A model generated the notes under the pieces. The model ran no database searches. It worked only from the letters and a program-made list of their open reading frames with translations, and was not told the origin of the DNA. DNA of 64,000 nt from Flavobacterium sp. N2820 (GTDB lineage: Bacteria > Bacteroidota > Bacteroidia > Flavobacteriales > Flavobacteriaceae), in assembly GCF_025947285.1 (NCBI RefSeq), contig NZ_CP110008.1, forward strand, positions 992,001 to 1,056,000, given 5' to 3'. The translations under genes were made by a program, and so were the position numbers. Below, piece by piece: positions 50,483-59,078 of this stretch (position 1 is its first letter; each line of letters begins with the position of its first letter).

Positions 50483-51535
50483 CTAGTTCAAAATTACTTT
50501 ATATGATTTGGATTTATTCTCTGACTGTAGTGTAATAAAGTAGATGCCTTTTGAATTACCTGATAAATCTATTGTATTGGTTGTAGTATTGGTAGTTATT
50601 AATTGCCCTAGTGTGTTGTAAATAGTGTAATTATAGGTCTTGTTTTCAGTATTGTTGATGTAGATATAGTCCTTTGTGATTGTTGGGTAAATTAGGTTGT
50701 TTGATAGTGTATAATCATCTGTAGCTAATACACCCCAAGAATCTGTTGCTTGTGGTCCATTCCAAATTATTGTTGCTAGATATGGGTTGTCTATGAAAGG
50801 ATTTCTGTTACCTTGTATGGTGTTAAGAATATTGTTTCTATTTATTTCATATTGTGAAACTGGATCTTGGGCATTCCAATCTAAGAATACGTTTGGCATA
50901 TCACCATAATTGGAATAAGATGTACTACCTACACCAACGTTGTTTGGTAAACATTGTGAAGGATATCGAACATACATGTACATTATCATACGTGCAATAT
51001 CACCTTTCCATTCATCACCAGGAAACCAATTACCTGCCAATGTTATAAAAGACATAGTTCCACTACCAGCCTCAAATTTTCTATTGCTTCTTTGACCGTT
51101 TCTTTCACTATCTATTGAACGTAAGTGATGCGCATCGGCACCGGCAAACTCGAAACCAAGATTTGGAGTTCCGAGGGAACGTGGATAAACATGTTCTCTT
51201 ACCCATAAACCACTACAAGAAGAAGTATGACAAGAAGAAGTTTGAGCTCTTGAATAATCGTTTGTGATATCTGCATCGGTATCATTCCAACCGTAAACTA
51301 GAAGGACATTGTTTGTGTTATTTGGGTTTAAGTCGGTTTGATATAAAGCATCCCAAGTGTCTGTAACGCCTGTAGCTGTATAAGGTAAATTTGTTGTATG
51401 TGTGTTAGTAATAAGCGTAGTTAATTGGTTTTTTAAATAATCACCATCTTGACTAAAATCAATTGAAGCGTAATATGCTGGAATTTGGGCATAGAAAAAT
51501 GTTGGGACAAGTAGAAAGAGTATTTTTTTAAGCAT
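50483..51535 (-). CDS. Secreted endonuclease I with T9SS sorting domain
   Basis: A 350-residue secreted nuclease. After the signal peptide (about 1-16, ending in FFYAQ) comes an endonuclease I (EndA/NucM) domain with the catalytic HVYPRS motif (LWVREHVYPRSLG), the DAHHLRSIDSERNGQRSN segment and GDEWKGDIARMIMYMYVRYP. The last 75 residues form a type A T9SS sorting domain (YNYTIYNTLGQLI ... GIYFITLQSENKSKSYKVILN in outline). The enzyme would degrade extracellular DNA for nutrient use or biofilm remodelling. An exact promoter lies 30 bp upstream. Confidence 0.93.
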   Translation of the reverse strand: MLKKILFLLVPTFFYAQIPAYYASIDFSQDGDYLKNQLTTLITNTHTTNLPYTATGVTDTWDALYQTDLNPNNTNNVLLVYGWNDTDADITNDYSRAQTSSCHTSSCSGLWVREHVYPRSLGTPNLGFEFAGADAHHLRSIDSERNGQRSNRKFEAGSGTMSFITLAGNWFPGDEWKGDIARMIMYMYVRYPSQCLPNNVGVGSTSYSNYGDMPNVFLDWNAQDPVSQYEINRNNILNTIQGNRNPFIDNPYLATIIWNGPQATDSWGVLATDDYTLSNNLIYPTITKDYIYINNTENKTYNYTIYNTLGQLITTNTTTNTIDLSGNSKGIYFITLQSENKSKSYKVILN

Positions 51536-51564
51536 AGTTTTACTTTTAATTGCTTTGATTTATT

Positions 51565-51594
51565 CAAATTTAGTGTAAAAAATTAAATTCTCAA
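51565..51594 (-). promoter_or_regulatory. Promoter of the endonuclease I gene
   Basis: On the minus strand TTG (51592-51594), a 19-bp spacer and TAAATTTG (51565-51572) match the Bacteroidota consensus exactly; the start codon is 30 bp downstream. Confidence 0.75.
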
Positions 51595-51661
51595 TCATTT
51601 TGTTTAGTTTTGAAATAACTCTATATACTTAAACTACTTATTTTATTTTATAAATTATACT

Positions 51662-52045
51662 ATGAATAATGAGGAAATTGAATATTCATTAATTGTAGAA
51701 GCGAAAGATTTTATTGTACCAAAAGATATCATTGATGAAGTTTTGTTTTTGACTGTAAAACAAGATGTATTAGATGTTTTAAACGATCCTAATACTGATA
51801 TTACCTATTTTGGTTTTGCTCCTGATAATACAGCGGATAATCAAGATGATTTATTATTAGATGGGGTTTTCTTTCGAATTATTGCTTACAATAAAGATTT
51901 GGGTTTAACTTTAGAAAGTTCAAAAGAAGAAGTGCTTGCTGCTTATTCTAATCTTGTAACTACAAAAGCACCTTATTGGACAACCATTATTACTGAAAAA
52001 GGATTTATAAAAAAAGAAATTACCATAGAGTTATTATATCAGTAG
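51662..52045 (+). CDS. Hypothetical protein
   Basis: A 127-residue soluble acidic protein (MNNEEIEYSLIVEAKDFIVPKDI and TYFGFAPDNTADNQDDLL in outline). No motif is recognised. It is a single gene and its last 26 bp overlap the convergent end of the SOS-associated peptidase gene. The ATG start and consistent codon use support a real gene. Function unknown. Confidence 0.55.
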   Translation: MNNEEIEYSLIVEAKDFIVPKDIIDEVLFLTVKQDVLDVLNDPNTDITYFGFAPDNTADNQDDLLLDGVFFRIIAYNKDLGLTLESSKEEVLAAYSNLVTTKAPYWTTIITEKGFIKKEITIELLYQ

Positions 52046-52661
52046 GAAAAGGTTTTGCTACTAAATTAACTTCATAGGGATAGGCAAATTTATTAATTGG
52101 TTCGTGTTGTAACCATTTGGATTCGTCTTCTGGTTTTAGAATGATTGGCATTCTTTTCTTGGTGTTGTGAATTTCTGCCATTAGTTGATTGGCTTGTGTG
52201 GTAACTATGGAATAGGTGTCTTTAATTTCTCCAGTGATTTGATTTACCCATTGTGAATAGATTCCTGCAAAAGCGAATAAATCTTCATTACCAATACCAA
52301 TTTCGTACTTGATTTTATTTTTGCCTTTACTATCTTGCCATTGCCATTCATAGAAACCATTAGCGATTACTAAACATCTTTTATTGATAGAATTTTTGAA
52401 TGATGGCTTTTCTTCTATTGTTTCTATTCGTGCGTTTAGTGTTAGTTTTTTGATGTCTTCGTCTTTAGACCAGGAAGGAATTAAACCCCAATTGAAATGT
52501 TTTATAATATTAGGGTTTTCATCTGTGATAACTGGATTTATTCCAAAATCAAAACCATTTATATCATTAGAAGATTTGAAAAGTTCTTTCTTTTCTATTG
52601 TTGCTTTAAATCTATTTTCGACTTCTAAAGCTAGTTTTGTTTGTTTGGAATGGAAGCACAT
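52020..52661 (-). CDS. SOS response-associated peptidase, HMCES/YedK family
   Basis: A 213-residue member of the HMCES/YedK (SRAP, DUF159) family. The catalytic Cys2 follows the initiator Met (MCFHS); NARIET, the GFYEW box and IHNTKKRMPIIL with its conserved His are also present. Family members form a covalent adduct with abasic sites in single-stranded DNA and so shield them during replication. The gene lies to the left of an inserted metal cassette, with umuC-umuD on its other side, so together they make a DNA-damage tolerance group. Confidence 0.93.
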   Translation of the reverse strand: MCFHSKQTKLALEVENRFKATIEKKELFKSSNDINGFDFGINPVITDENPNIIKHFNWGLIPSWSKDEDIKKLTLNARIETIEEKPSFKNSINKRCLVIANGFYEWQWQDSKGKNKIKYEIGIGNEDLFAFAGIYSQWVNQITGEIKDTYSIVTTQANQLMAEIHNTKKRMPIILKPEDESKWLQHEPINKFAYPYEVNLVAKPFPTDIITLW

Positions 52662-53032
52662 GTTTTTTTTATGCTTTAAATGAAATATTTAACGGTCTAG
52701 TATATGAAACGTAGCGTATAAATAAACACTAACTTTTCGGATTATACACGAGCCAAATTTTTATTTTTTCTATTTATCTTTAATTTTTTAAATATACAAA
52801 AATAAAAATTTGGTGGACTTAATAGAGAAGCAAAAACCTCTCGGAAAGCTTGTAATAGTTATGTTTTATATACATTGTTGTGCATAGTGCTTTTCACGTT
52901 TTGCTTGGTTTTCCGATGTTTGTTATTTAGTTCTAAATTGAGCGTTGGCAAGACATATTCTTTTACAGTTTTGGTGGTGCGATGGCTTGAGCGACTGTAA
53001 ATGTGTATGGCTTTCAGCGTTGGCAATTCCGA
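52662..53032. other. Intergenic region with the left border of the metal cassette
   Basis: About 370 bp without a gene. It contains the left terminal inverted repeat at 52877-52890 and two GCGTTGGC segments (52941-52948 and 53017-53024), with a TTACAGT/ACTGTAA stem between them. Similar GCGTTGGC copies occur near the right border. Confidence 0.55.
52877..52890. mobile_element. Left terminal inverted repeat of the metal cassette
   Basis: GTTGTGCATAGTGC matches the reverse complement of 56641-56654 at 13 of 14 positions. Both ends begin with GTTGTG, as do the ends of the smaller cassette at 47564-48615. Confidence 0.6.
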
Positions 53033-53827
53033 TTACTTACTTAATTTCAAAATCCGAAATGCACCTTGTATTACCACTATAAAAACGATTGTTCCGATAA
53101 TCAAATCAGGTTTGTTGGAATTTAGCCAATTCACTAAAATTCCTGAGATTATTACTCCCAAATTGATAATCACGTCATTGGAAGTAAAAATCATACTCGC
53201 TTTCATATGTGCCTCTTCTTTGCTCTTTGACTTTTGCAAAATGTAAAGACAAATTCCGTTTGCGATAAGTGCTAAAATCGAAACGATAATCATCGTTGAA
53301 AAATCGGGAAGTTTCTCGGCTCCAAAAAATCTTCTCAACACTTCCACAAATCCGATAATCGCAAGTGTTATCTGAAAATAGCCTGCAATTTTTGCAATCC
53401 GTTTTTTCTTAATCAACGTTCCGCCAACCGCAAACAAGCTAATTCCGTAAACAAAACTGTCGGCAAGCATATCCAAACTATCGGCAACCAATCCCATTGA
53501 TTTCGAGATGAGCCCTGTGGTCATTTCGATAATGAAGAAGACAAAATTTATCGCCAGTACAATCCAAAGTAGCTTTTTTTGGTTGGTGTTTTCTACAAAA
53601 TCTTTTTTGTTGGTTTCTTCGGTCGAGATTTTCTTTCCGCCTAATTTTAATTCGATAATTGACTTTTCAATTTGGTCGTTATGACCATCGTGAAAAACGG
53701 TCAATTTTCGGTTGGGAATGTCAAAATCGAGATTTTTGATTTCTTGGATTCCATCCAATTTCATTCGTATAAGATTTTCCTCGGAAGGACAATCCATCTT
53801 ACTGATTTCAAATATCGTTTTGTTCAT
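53033..53827 (-). CDS. Cation transporter, CDF type with N-terminal HMA-like domain
   Basis: A 264-residue inner-membrane transporter. The N-terminal 65 residues resemble a heavy-metal-associated (HMA) domain (FEISKMDCPSEENLIRMKL) with CPSEE in place of the CxxC. Six transmembrane helices follow, with CDF-type metal-binding acidic residues in helix 2 (DSLDMLADS) and helix 5 (TSNDV). The usual cytosolic C-terminal domain is absent. It should export a divalent cation. The start at 53827 is chosen because it lies one base beyond the stop of the TonB receptor gene; in-frame ATGs at 53839 and 53851 would overlap that gene. It is the last gene of the metal cassette. Confidence 0.8.
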   Translation of the reverse strand: MNKTIFEISKMDCPSEENLIRMKLDGIQEIKNLDFDIPNRKLTVFHDGHNDQIEKSIIELKLGGKKISTEETNKKDFVENTNQKKLLWIVLAINFVFFIIEMTTGLISKSMGLVADSLDMLADSFVYGISLFAVGGTLIKKKRIAKIAGYFQITLAIIGFVEVLRRFFGAEKLPDFSTMIIVSILALIANGICLYILQKSKSKEEAHMKASMIFTSNDVIINLGVIISGILVNWLNSNKPDLIIGTIVFIVVIQGAFRILKLSK

Positions 53828-53828
53828 T

Positions 53829-56012
53829 TTAGTCGTCATCTTCGTTTCCAAAAGGTTTGATTATTACTCCAACGCTAAATATAAAACCGTCTGTTGGTGC
53901 ATGAATTTCGGAAAATTCTGGATTGTCGTGTGGTGGCAAAACCAATGGCGAAAACCTGCTTTGTCTTCTGTCCGTAAAGTTTTCAAAATTCACAAACGTT
54001 GTTCCCCATTTAAAATTTCGCATTGCCACAAAACCCATTGTTATGAAGTCGGTTGTTTCTGTTCCATTAGACAAAAATTGTTTTCCTTTGTAAAACGTTT
54101 CGTAACCGATTCGCCATTTTTCAGATTCGTACATCAAAACACTTCCTGCGTTATGTTTTGCAGTTAGCGGTTTTTGTGGATTTCCAGCCAAATAATTCAA
54201 TTTTGTGTCAATGAGTGCATAATTCAAGAACCAACGAAAATCTTTATAGGTAAACTTGATGTTTGTTTCAGCACCTTTGCTCAAAATTTCATCTGTTGCA
54301 TTCTCAAATTGGAAAAATCCATTATCAGTTGAATTTAACAGTAATGCATCATTAATCGCAGTTACATAAAACAGTTGATTAATAGAAAAACCAACGGTTT
54401 CAAATAAACGTGTTTGATAGTTGAAATCAAGATTTACACCGTAAGAACGTTCCGCATTTAGTGAAGATTTATCAATACCAAGTACATTTTCAAAATTGAT
54501 AAATTCCGCCTCTTCTGTAAAAATATCTGGAATTTTGTAACCTAATCCACCACCAATTCTGCTCGAAAATCCACTATCGTTTTTGTATAGCAATGAAACT
54601 CGTGGAAGCGGAAAAAAGCCAAAATCAGTATTGTAATCTGCTCGCAATCCTGTTTCCAAAATCCAATTATCCGAAATGTCATAAATGTTATTTGCAAATG
54701 CTCCATAAGTTATATCTGTTTGGTCGCGTTGCAAAGTTGCATTATCATTTTCATCAAAATCAGAAGTATATAGGTTTGCTCCAAAAATCCAATCTGTTTT
54801 ATTGGCTGACTTTTGATAGTTTATTTCCGTGAATGTATTGGTTTGTTTACCGTCAAATGTAAAATCGGGAATGGTCAGTTCTCTGTCGAAGAACGAGATA
54901 CTATTTTTGATAGTTAATGAACTGACGGAATCTATTTGAGTTTCGTAAACCGCTTGACTGCTCAATCTTTTCGATACGTTTTCTTCGGTATATTGATGGA
55001 TGCCATTTTCGCCACTTTCAATTTTTGTGATGTCGCCACCAATTCTGTCGTCATACGTTCCGTTTAAGCCAAACCAAAATGTTGTTTTTTCCGATGGATA
55101 ATAAAAGAACTTTGGGTTGAATGAAATCGAAGTTGTTTTTGGCAAGTTACTAAAGTCATCATCTTCTGGGTCATACGCTTTTTGATAATGACCTGAACCA
55201 TAAAGTGAAACACCAAATTTTTCATTCCGTTTGCTGTAAAATACATTTGCTGTACTTCCCAGAGCTTGGGTTTGTGTCAACATAATATCCAAAGCAGGTT
55301 CTTCGTCTGGTGTTTTGGAAACCATATTTATCAAACCTGCAATTGCACCACCACCATAAAGCGTTGATGAACTTCCTTTTATTATTTCAAATTGTTTTAA
55401 GTCTAATGGCGGAATTTGTAAAATACTCAAACCGCTGGAAAAACCGCCATAAAGTGGAAATCCATCTCTCAAAAGTTGTGTATAGCGTCCATCGAGACCT
55501 TGAATTCTAATGTTGGTATTTCCGCTACTTAACGAAGTTTGTTGCATCTGTATGCCTGTACTTTCTCGAAGTACCATTGAAATATTTGTCGGGTTCATTA
55601 CTGCTTTTTCGCCTAATTCTTCCGCTCCAATAAATTCAATTCGAGTTGGAATTTTTCTAACAGTTCGTGTACTTCTTGAAGATTGTATGACAACTTCGTC
55701 AAGTTCATTACCTCCAGATTCGAGCTTGAAAGCGAACTCCTTTTTTGTTCCAACATCAATAGTAGTTTCTATGGTTTTGAAGCCTATGTATGAAATTTTT
55801 ATAATGTGGTTTCCATTTGGGATTTCTGTAAATGTGGCAATTCCGTAAAAATCTGTTACTGCTCCTTTTGCTAATTCTTCAAAATAGACGGTAGCACCCA
55901 ATAATGGTTCGTTGGTTTCTGCATCGCTAACAGAAATGGAAATATCGCTCGTCTGTGAGAACGATATGATTGATACGAATAAAAATAATGTGTTTAAAAA
56001 TATGTTTTTCAT
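53829..56012 (-). CDS. TonB-dependent receptor for a metal or metal complex
   Basis: A 727-residue outer-membrane receptor. The signal peptide (about 1-19) precedes a carboxypeptidase-like regulatory domain (about 22-105), a plug with DEVVIQSSRSTRT, VLRESTGIQMQQ and SSTLYGGGAIAGLINMVS, and a beta-barrel ending in a FSVGVIIKPFGNEDDD tail. The cotranscribed CDF gene and the neighbouring Fur-family gene indicate a metal substrate, perhaps zinc, copper or cobalt in some complex. A -7 element and a TGCAA-N5-TTGCA operator lie directly upstream, so repression by the Fur-family protein is likely. Confidence 0.9.
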   Translation of the reverse strand: MKNIFLNTLFLFVSIISFSQTSDISISVSDAETNEPLLGATVYFEELAKGAVTDFYGIATFTEIPNGNHIIKISYIGFKTIETTIDVGTKKEFAFKLESGGNELDEVVIQSSRSTRTVRKIPTRIEFIGAEELGEKAVMNPTNISMVLRESTGIQMQQTSLSSGNTNIRIQGLDGRYTQLLRDGFPLYGGFSSGLSILQIPPLDLKQFEIIKGSSSTLYGGGAIAGLINMVSKTPDEEPALDIMLTQTQALGSTANVFYSKRNEKFGVSLYGSGHYQKAYDPEDDDFSNLPKTTSISFNPKFFYYPSEKTTFWFGLNGTYDDRIGGDITKIESGENGIHQYTEENVSKRLSSQAVYETQIDSVSSLTIKNSISFFDRELTIPDFTFDGKQTNTFTEINYQKSANKTDWIFGANLYTSDFDENDNATLQRDQTDITYGAFANNIYDISDNWILETGLRADYNTDFGFFPLPRVSLLYKNDSGFSSRIGGGLGYKIPDIFTEEAEFINFENVLGIDKSSLNAERSYGVNLDFNYQTRLFETVGFSINQLFYVTAINDALLLNSTDNGFFQFENATDEILSKGAETNIKFTYKDFRWFLNYALIDTKLNYLAGNPQKPLTAKHNAGSVLMYESEKWRIGYETFYKGKQFLSNGTETTDFITMGFVAMRNFKWGTTFVNFENFTDRRQSRFSPLVLPPHDNPEFSEIHAPTDGFIFSVGVIIKPFGNEDDD

Positions 56013-56040
56013 CTGCTTATTCTGATTTAAAAGAATAGTA

Positions 56041-56048
56041 CAAATGTA
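56041..56048 (-). promoter_or_regulatory. -7 element of the TonB receptor operon
   Basis: On the minus strand TACATTTG, an exact match to TAnnTTTG, 29 bp before the receptor start. The -33 position coincides with the operator at 56061-56075. Confidence 0.65.
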
Positions 56049-56060
56049 AATTCCTTTTAC

Positions 56061-56075
56061 TGCAACTCGATTGCA
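56061..56075. promoter_or_regulatory. Putative Fur-family operator
   Basis: TGCAA-CTCGA-TTGCA is a perfect 5-bp inverted repeat of the TGCAAT-type seen at Zur/Fur-like sites. It covers the -33 region of the receptor promoter and lies 5 bp after the Fur-family stop codon. Confidence 0.6.
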
Positions 56076-56079
56076 AAGA

Positions 56080-56490
56080 TTACTTGTTGCAGTTGTCGCA
56101 CAAGCCTTTTACAACCATATTAGCTTGTTGTAGTTTGAAGTTTTGAGGAAGTTCAATTTGAGGAATTGGAACATCGAAAAGGCAGAATGTTTTATCGCAG
56201 TTTGTACAGTAAAAATGATAGTGCAAATCCTTTGGGTCGCAGTTACAGCCTTTGGCACAAACCGCATATTTGGTCATTCCAGAACCATCTTCAATGCTGT
56301 GGATAACTTTGTTTTCCTCAAATGTTTTCAGCGTTCTGAAAATCGAACTTCTGTCAGTATATGCCAATGCGTTTTCAATATCTTTTAAAGATTGGGCTTT
56401 TTCTTGGCTCAAAAGATGTCGTAAAACCACAGTTCTGACTGCGGTGTTTTTTACTTTTTTTATTTTTAGGATTTCTTCTTCAGTTTGCAT
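56080..56490 (-). CDS. Fur-family transcriptional repressor
   Basis: A 136-residue regulator with an N-terminal winged helix (VVLRHLLSQEKAQSLKDIENAL, YTDRSSIFRTLKTFEENKVI) and a C-terminal dimerisation domain holding the metal-sensing residues DLHYHFYCTNCDKTFCL and a final CDNC. Two CxxC pairs form the structural zinc site. It is the first gene of the cassette and is oriented like the receptor and CDF genes. It is most likely a Zur-like sensor; iron or another metal cannot be excluded. Confidence 0.9.
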   Translation of the reverse strand: MQTEEEILKIKKVKNTAVRTVVLRHLLSQEKAQSLKDIENALAYTDRSSIFRTLKTFEENKVIHSIEDGSGMTKYAVCAKGCNCDPKDLHYHFYCTNCDKTFCLFDVPIPQIELPQNFKLQQANMVVKGLCDNCNK

Positions 56491-56685
56491 TTTCCTAATG
56501 TATCATTTTTTTCGAGCGTTGGCGAAAAACAGCTCTTTTATTTTTTTAGCGTTGGTATTTCGCGTTGGCAAAAAAAATAAATGTGCTGTTTGTGCGGTTG
56601 GCTTTTTTAGTTCAAATGTTGAATTTTAGAACGATTTTTTGCATTATGCACAACTAGTAAATATCATCAAATATATACAACTTTT
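56491..56685. other. Right border region of the metal cassette
   Basis: About 195 bp without a gene. It holds three or four GCGTTGG(C) segments (56517-56523 and three more to 56603) and the right terminal inverted repeat at 56641-56654. Confidence 0.55.
56641..56654. mobile_element. Right terminal inverted repeat of the metal cassette
   Basis: GCATTATGCACAAC pairs with the left end at 52877-52890. The enclosed 3.8 kb consists of the Fur, TonB receptor and CDF genes. Confidence 0.6.
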
Positions 56686-57945
56686 TTAAATTTTAATCAT
56701 AATAATCTCATCAATTCTTGTTGTATAAGACTTTGATAATTTTTCTTGTTTCATTTTCCATTGTCTACCTAGTGATTGATTAGCGAACTTGATTTTGTTT
56801 TTGCCATAAGCTTTATTAAGTTTATCAACTACTGACATTAAGGGTTGATGTTTAGGATTTGAGGTGTTGAATAGTGATAATTGGGTTTGGTCGTTTGGAG
56901 TTAATCCCATTACTATTACGCCTGCTTTTTTGTAATTGTAGCCTTCTTTGAAAATTGCTTTTAATCCAATTTGAGCATACTTGTTTAACTCAATTGTGGA
57001 ATTTGTTGGAAAATCGGTGTTTATTACTATGTTTCTTGAGTATTGTGGTTGGTCCTTTCTGAAATAGTTGGTGTGAAGAAAAACCATTATCATGTTGCAA
57101 TGACTGTTTTGTCTTCTTAGTTTTTCGGAACAGGAAGTTGTGAACGTTGCAATGCGTTCAGAAACATCTTCCAGTTTTGTCATTGGTTTTTCAAATGATC
57201 TAGTTGTAGCAATCATTTTTTTACTCTTTGGAGTTTCTAAATCCAATGTTGGCTTGCCTTCCAATTCGTGTTTTAACCTCAACCCTACTACTGCCATTTC
57301 TTTTCTTACCCAATCATCGTGTAATTGAGTGAATTGATAAGCATTAAAAACATTTATTGCTTGTAAGCGTTTTGCGTGTTTTCTTCCAATACCCCAAACA
57401 TCCTCAATTTTAGTCCATTTAAGGGCTTTTATTCTCTTTTCTTCAGTATCTATCACATAGACACTTTTAGTTCGTTCAGGGAACTTCTTTGCTATTTTAT
57501 TGGCTACTTTAGCAAGTGCTTTTGTTGGTGCAAATCCTACACTGATTGGAATACCTGTATTTTTAGTTACGGTTTTTTGAATCTTAATACCGTACTCTTC
57601 CAGGTTAAAGAATTCAAATCCTTCAAATTTTAGAAAAGCTTCATCAATACTATAAACTTCAATATCGGGTGTAAAAGTTGAAAGGATGTTCATTACTCTG
57701 CTACTCATATCACCATACAAGGCATAATTTGAAGAATAGACAAATACATTGTTGTCTTCGAATAGTTTTTTGAATTCGAATGCAGGAGCACCCATTGGAA
57801 TTCCTAATGCTTTAGCTTCGTTAGAACGCGCAATAACACAACCATCATTATTGGAAAGTATTACTACTGGTTTTCCAATTAAATGAGGTTCGAATACTCT
57901 TTGGCAAGAGGCGTAAAAGTTATTGCAGTCTACTAATGCAAACAT
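56686..57945 (-). CDS. umuC: Y-family DNA polymerase V subunit, UmuC-like
   Basis: A 419-residue translesion polymerase. The N-terminal FALVDCNNFYASCQRVFEP holds the first catalytic Asp, the DGCVIARSNEAKALGI and SIDEAFLKFEGF segments hold the rest of the palm site, and a helix-hairpin-helix-like region (about 165-190, DVWGIGRKHAKRL) follows. A little-finger domain and a UmuC-type C-terminus (FNTSNPKHQPLMSVVDKLN) complete the protein. It should act with the UmuD protein encoded upstream. The 115-bp gap between umuD and umuC holds a REP-like repeat (58028-58052). Confidence 0.94.
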   Translation of the reverse strand: MFALVDCNNFYASCQRVFEPHLIGKPVVILSNNDGCVIARSNEAKALGIPMGAPAFEFKKLFEDNNVFVYSSNYALYGDMSSRVMNILSTFTPDIEVYSIDEAFLKFEGFEFFNLEEYGIKIQKTVTKNTGIPISVGFAPTKALAKVANKIAKKFPERTKSVYVIDTEEKRIKALKWTKIEDVWGIGRKHAKRLQAINVFNAYQFTQLHDDWVRKEMAVVGLRLKHELEGKPTLDLETPKSKKMIATTRSFEKPMTKLEDVSERIATFTTSCSEKLRRQNSHCNMIMVFLHTNYFRKDQPQYSRNIVINTDFPTNSTIELNKYAQIGLKAIFKEGYNYKKAGVIVMGLTPNDQTQLSLFNTSNPKHQPLMSVVDKLNKAYGKNKIKFANQSLGRQWKMKQEKLSKSYTTRIDEIIMIKI

Positions 57946-58027
57946 TCTTTTTAAGTGATTAGTAATTAGTGAATAGTGATTAGTTTTTTTTGAACTTTGT
58001 TCAAAAGGATAGCCTACTTTGTAGGAG

Positions 58028-58052
58028 ATACTTTGGCAAGCTCAGTATGACA
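58028..58052. repeat. REP-like palindromic repeat (copy 3)
   Basis: ATACT and AGTAT flank TTGGCAAGCTC, followed by GACA. It lies between umuD and umuC and matches the copies at 46438 and 47103. Confidence 0.6.
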
Positions 58053-58060
58053 AATTACGG

Positions 58061-58510
58061 TTAAAATGTTTTAATGCTATGGATTACTATTCCCCAAATC
58101 ATTAGTTCGTTTTCTTCTGTAACTTTTATGGGTTTGTAGTCTTCATTTTCGGCAATTAACCAAACTATGTCGTTTTCTTTTTTGATTCTTTTTACTGTAA
58201 AATCTCCATCTATTTGACAAATAGCAATTTTACCATCTTGTGGTTCTAAGCTTTTATCAATGATTAATAAATCACCATCGAAAATACCTGCATTCTTCAT
58301 GGAATCCCCTTTTACTTTAGCGAAAAAAGTACTGTCTTTATGTTTTATTAATTCTCTATTTAAATCGATAGTTAGCTCAATAAAGTCATCTGCAGGAGAA
58401 GGGAATCCGGCACTAATACCTACATCAACATAAGGTAATTCCAATTCTGTTGAGAAATCAGGTGTATAAAAGTCAAACACTTTGGTAGTATGTAAATTCT
58501 TTAGTTTCAT
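58061..58510 (-). CDS. umuD: UmuD-type LexA-family serine peptidase
   Basis: A 149-residue S24 family protein. The self-cleavage site Ala34-Gly35 sits in SAGFPSPA, the catalytic Ser70 in KGDSM and the general-base Lys107 in FTVKRI. Cleavage stimulated by the RecA filament would produce the active partner of UmuC. There is no DNA-binding domain, which separates it from LexA. It is translated 115 bp before umuC and 5 bp after the upstream hypothetical gene. Confidence 0.94.
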   Translation of the reverse strand: MKLKNLHTTKVFDFYTPDFSTELELPYVDVGISAGFPSPADDFIELTIDLNRELIKHKDSTFFAKVKGDSMKNAGIFDGDLLIIDKSLEPQDGKIAICQIDGDFTVKRIKKENDIVWLIAENEDYKPIKVTEENELMIWGIVIHSIKTF

Positions 58511-58515
58511 TTTTC

Positions 58516-59028
58516 CTAGAATACAATTTTAAAATATTCTTCTTTAGATTGTAAAGCTTGTTCAATTTCTGACCAATTTTTATCAGATAGGACCTCCATA
58601 TTCCTTGGATCAAATACTGTGATATGGATTTCATCTGAACCTAAGTTTTTTACTTTTTGAAATAATAACTTAAAGTATGTGTCTTCTGCTAGCTTATTGG
58701 TATTGTGCATTTCTAACAAAGAATCATAATCTAATTCAAAAGGTAAATGAATATAAATGTATTCCTCATGAAATAATAAAGCTTCGTCACCATGAACTAG
58801 TACTTTATGTTCAATGTTGCTTTCTTCATAATTGTGAAAGTTGAATTCTATACTTTCAAGTTGATTGTTTGTTACAATTTCCCTTAGTAAATTATTGTTT
58901 CTGAATACTTTTAGATTTTGATTTAGTTTATTAGCTATTAGTTCCAAACTATCATTATCTAACTGAATATCAAAGTTGTTTCTAACTATTAGAACTGGTT
59001 CCTTATAAGTGTTTTCAAAAGTATTCAT
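58516..59028 (-). CDS. Hypothetical protein in the umuD-umuC operon
   Basis: A 170-residue soluble protein with no recognised domain. It is acidic and mixed alpha/beta (SLELIANKLNQNLKVF and EYIYIHLPFELDYDSLL). The start at 59028 is preferred over the ATG at 59073 because the promoter found at 59047-59078 would place transcription start inside the longer version. It begins the operon that continues with umuD and umuC. A role in mutagenesis is inference from position only. Confidence 0.6.
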   Translation of the reverse strand: MNTFENTYKEPVLIVRNNFDIQLDNDSLELIANKLNQNLKVFRNNNLLREIVTNNQLESIEFNFHNYEESNIEHKVLVHGDEALLFHEEYIYIHLPFELDYDSLLEMHNTNKLAEDTYFKLLFQKVKNLGSDEIHITVFDPRNMEVLSDKNWSEIEQALQSKEEYFKIVF

Positions 59029-59046
59029 AGCAAAATCTATTTTATA

Positions 59047-59078
59047 CAAAGTTACTAAAGAAGTTATTAGCAACGCAA
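59047..59078 (-). promoter_or_regulatory. Promoter of the umuDC operon
   Basis: On the minus strand TTG (59076-59078), a 21-bp spacer and TAACTTTG (59047-59054) match the consensus exactly. A second TTG at 59071-59073 gives a 16-bp spacer. The transcript would start about 15-20 nt before the ATG at 59028. Confidence 0.6.
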
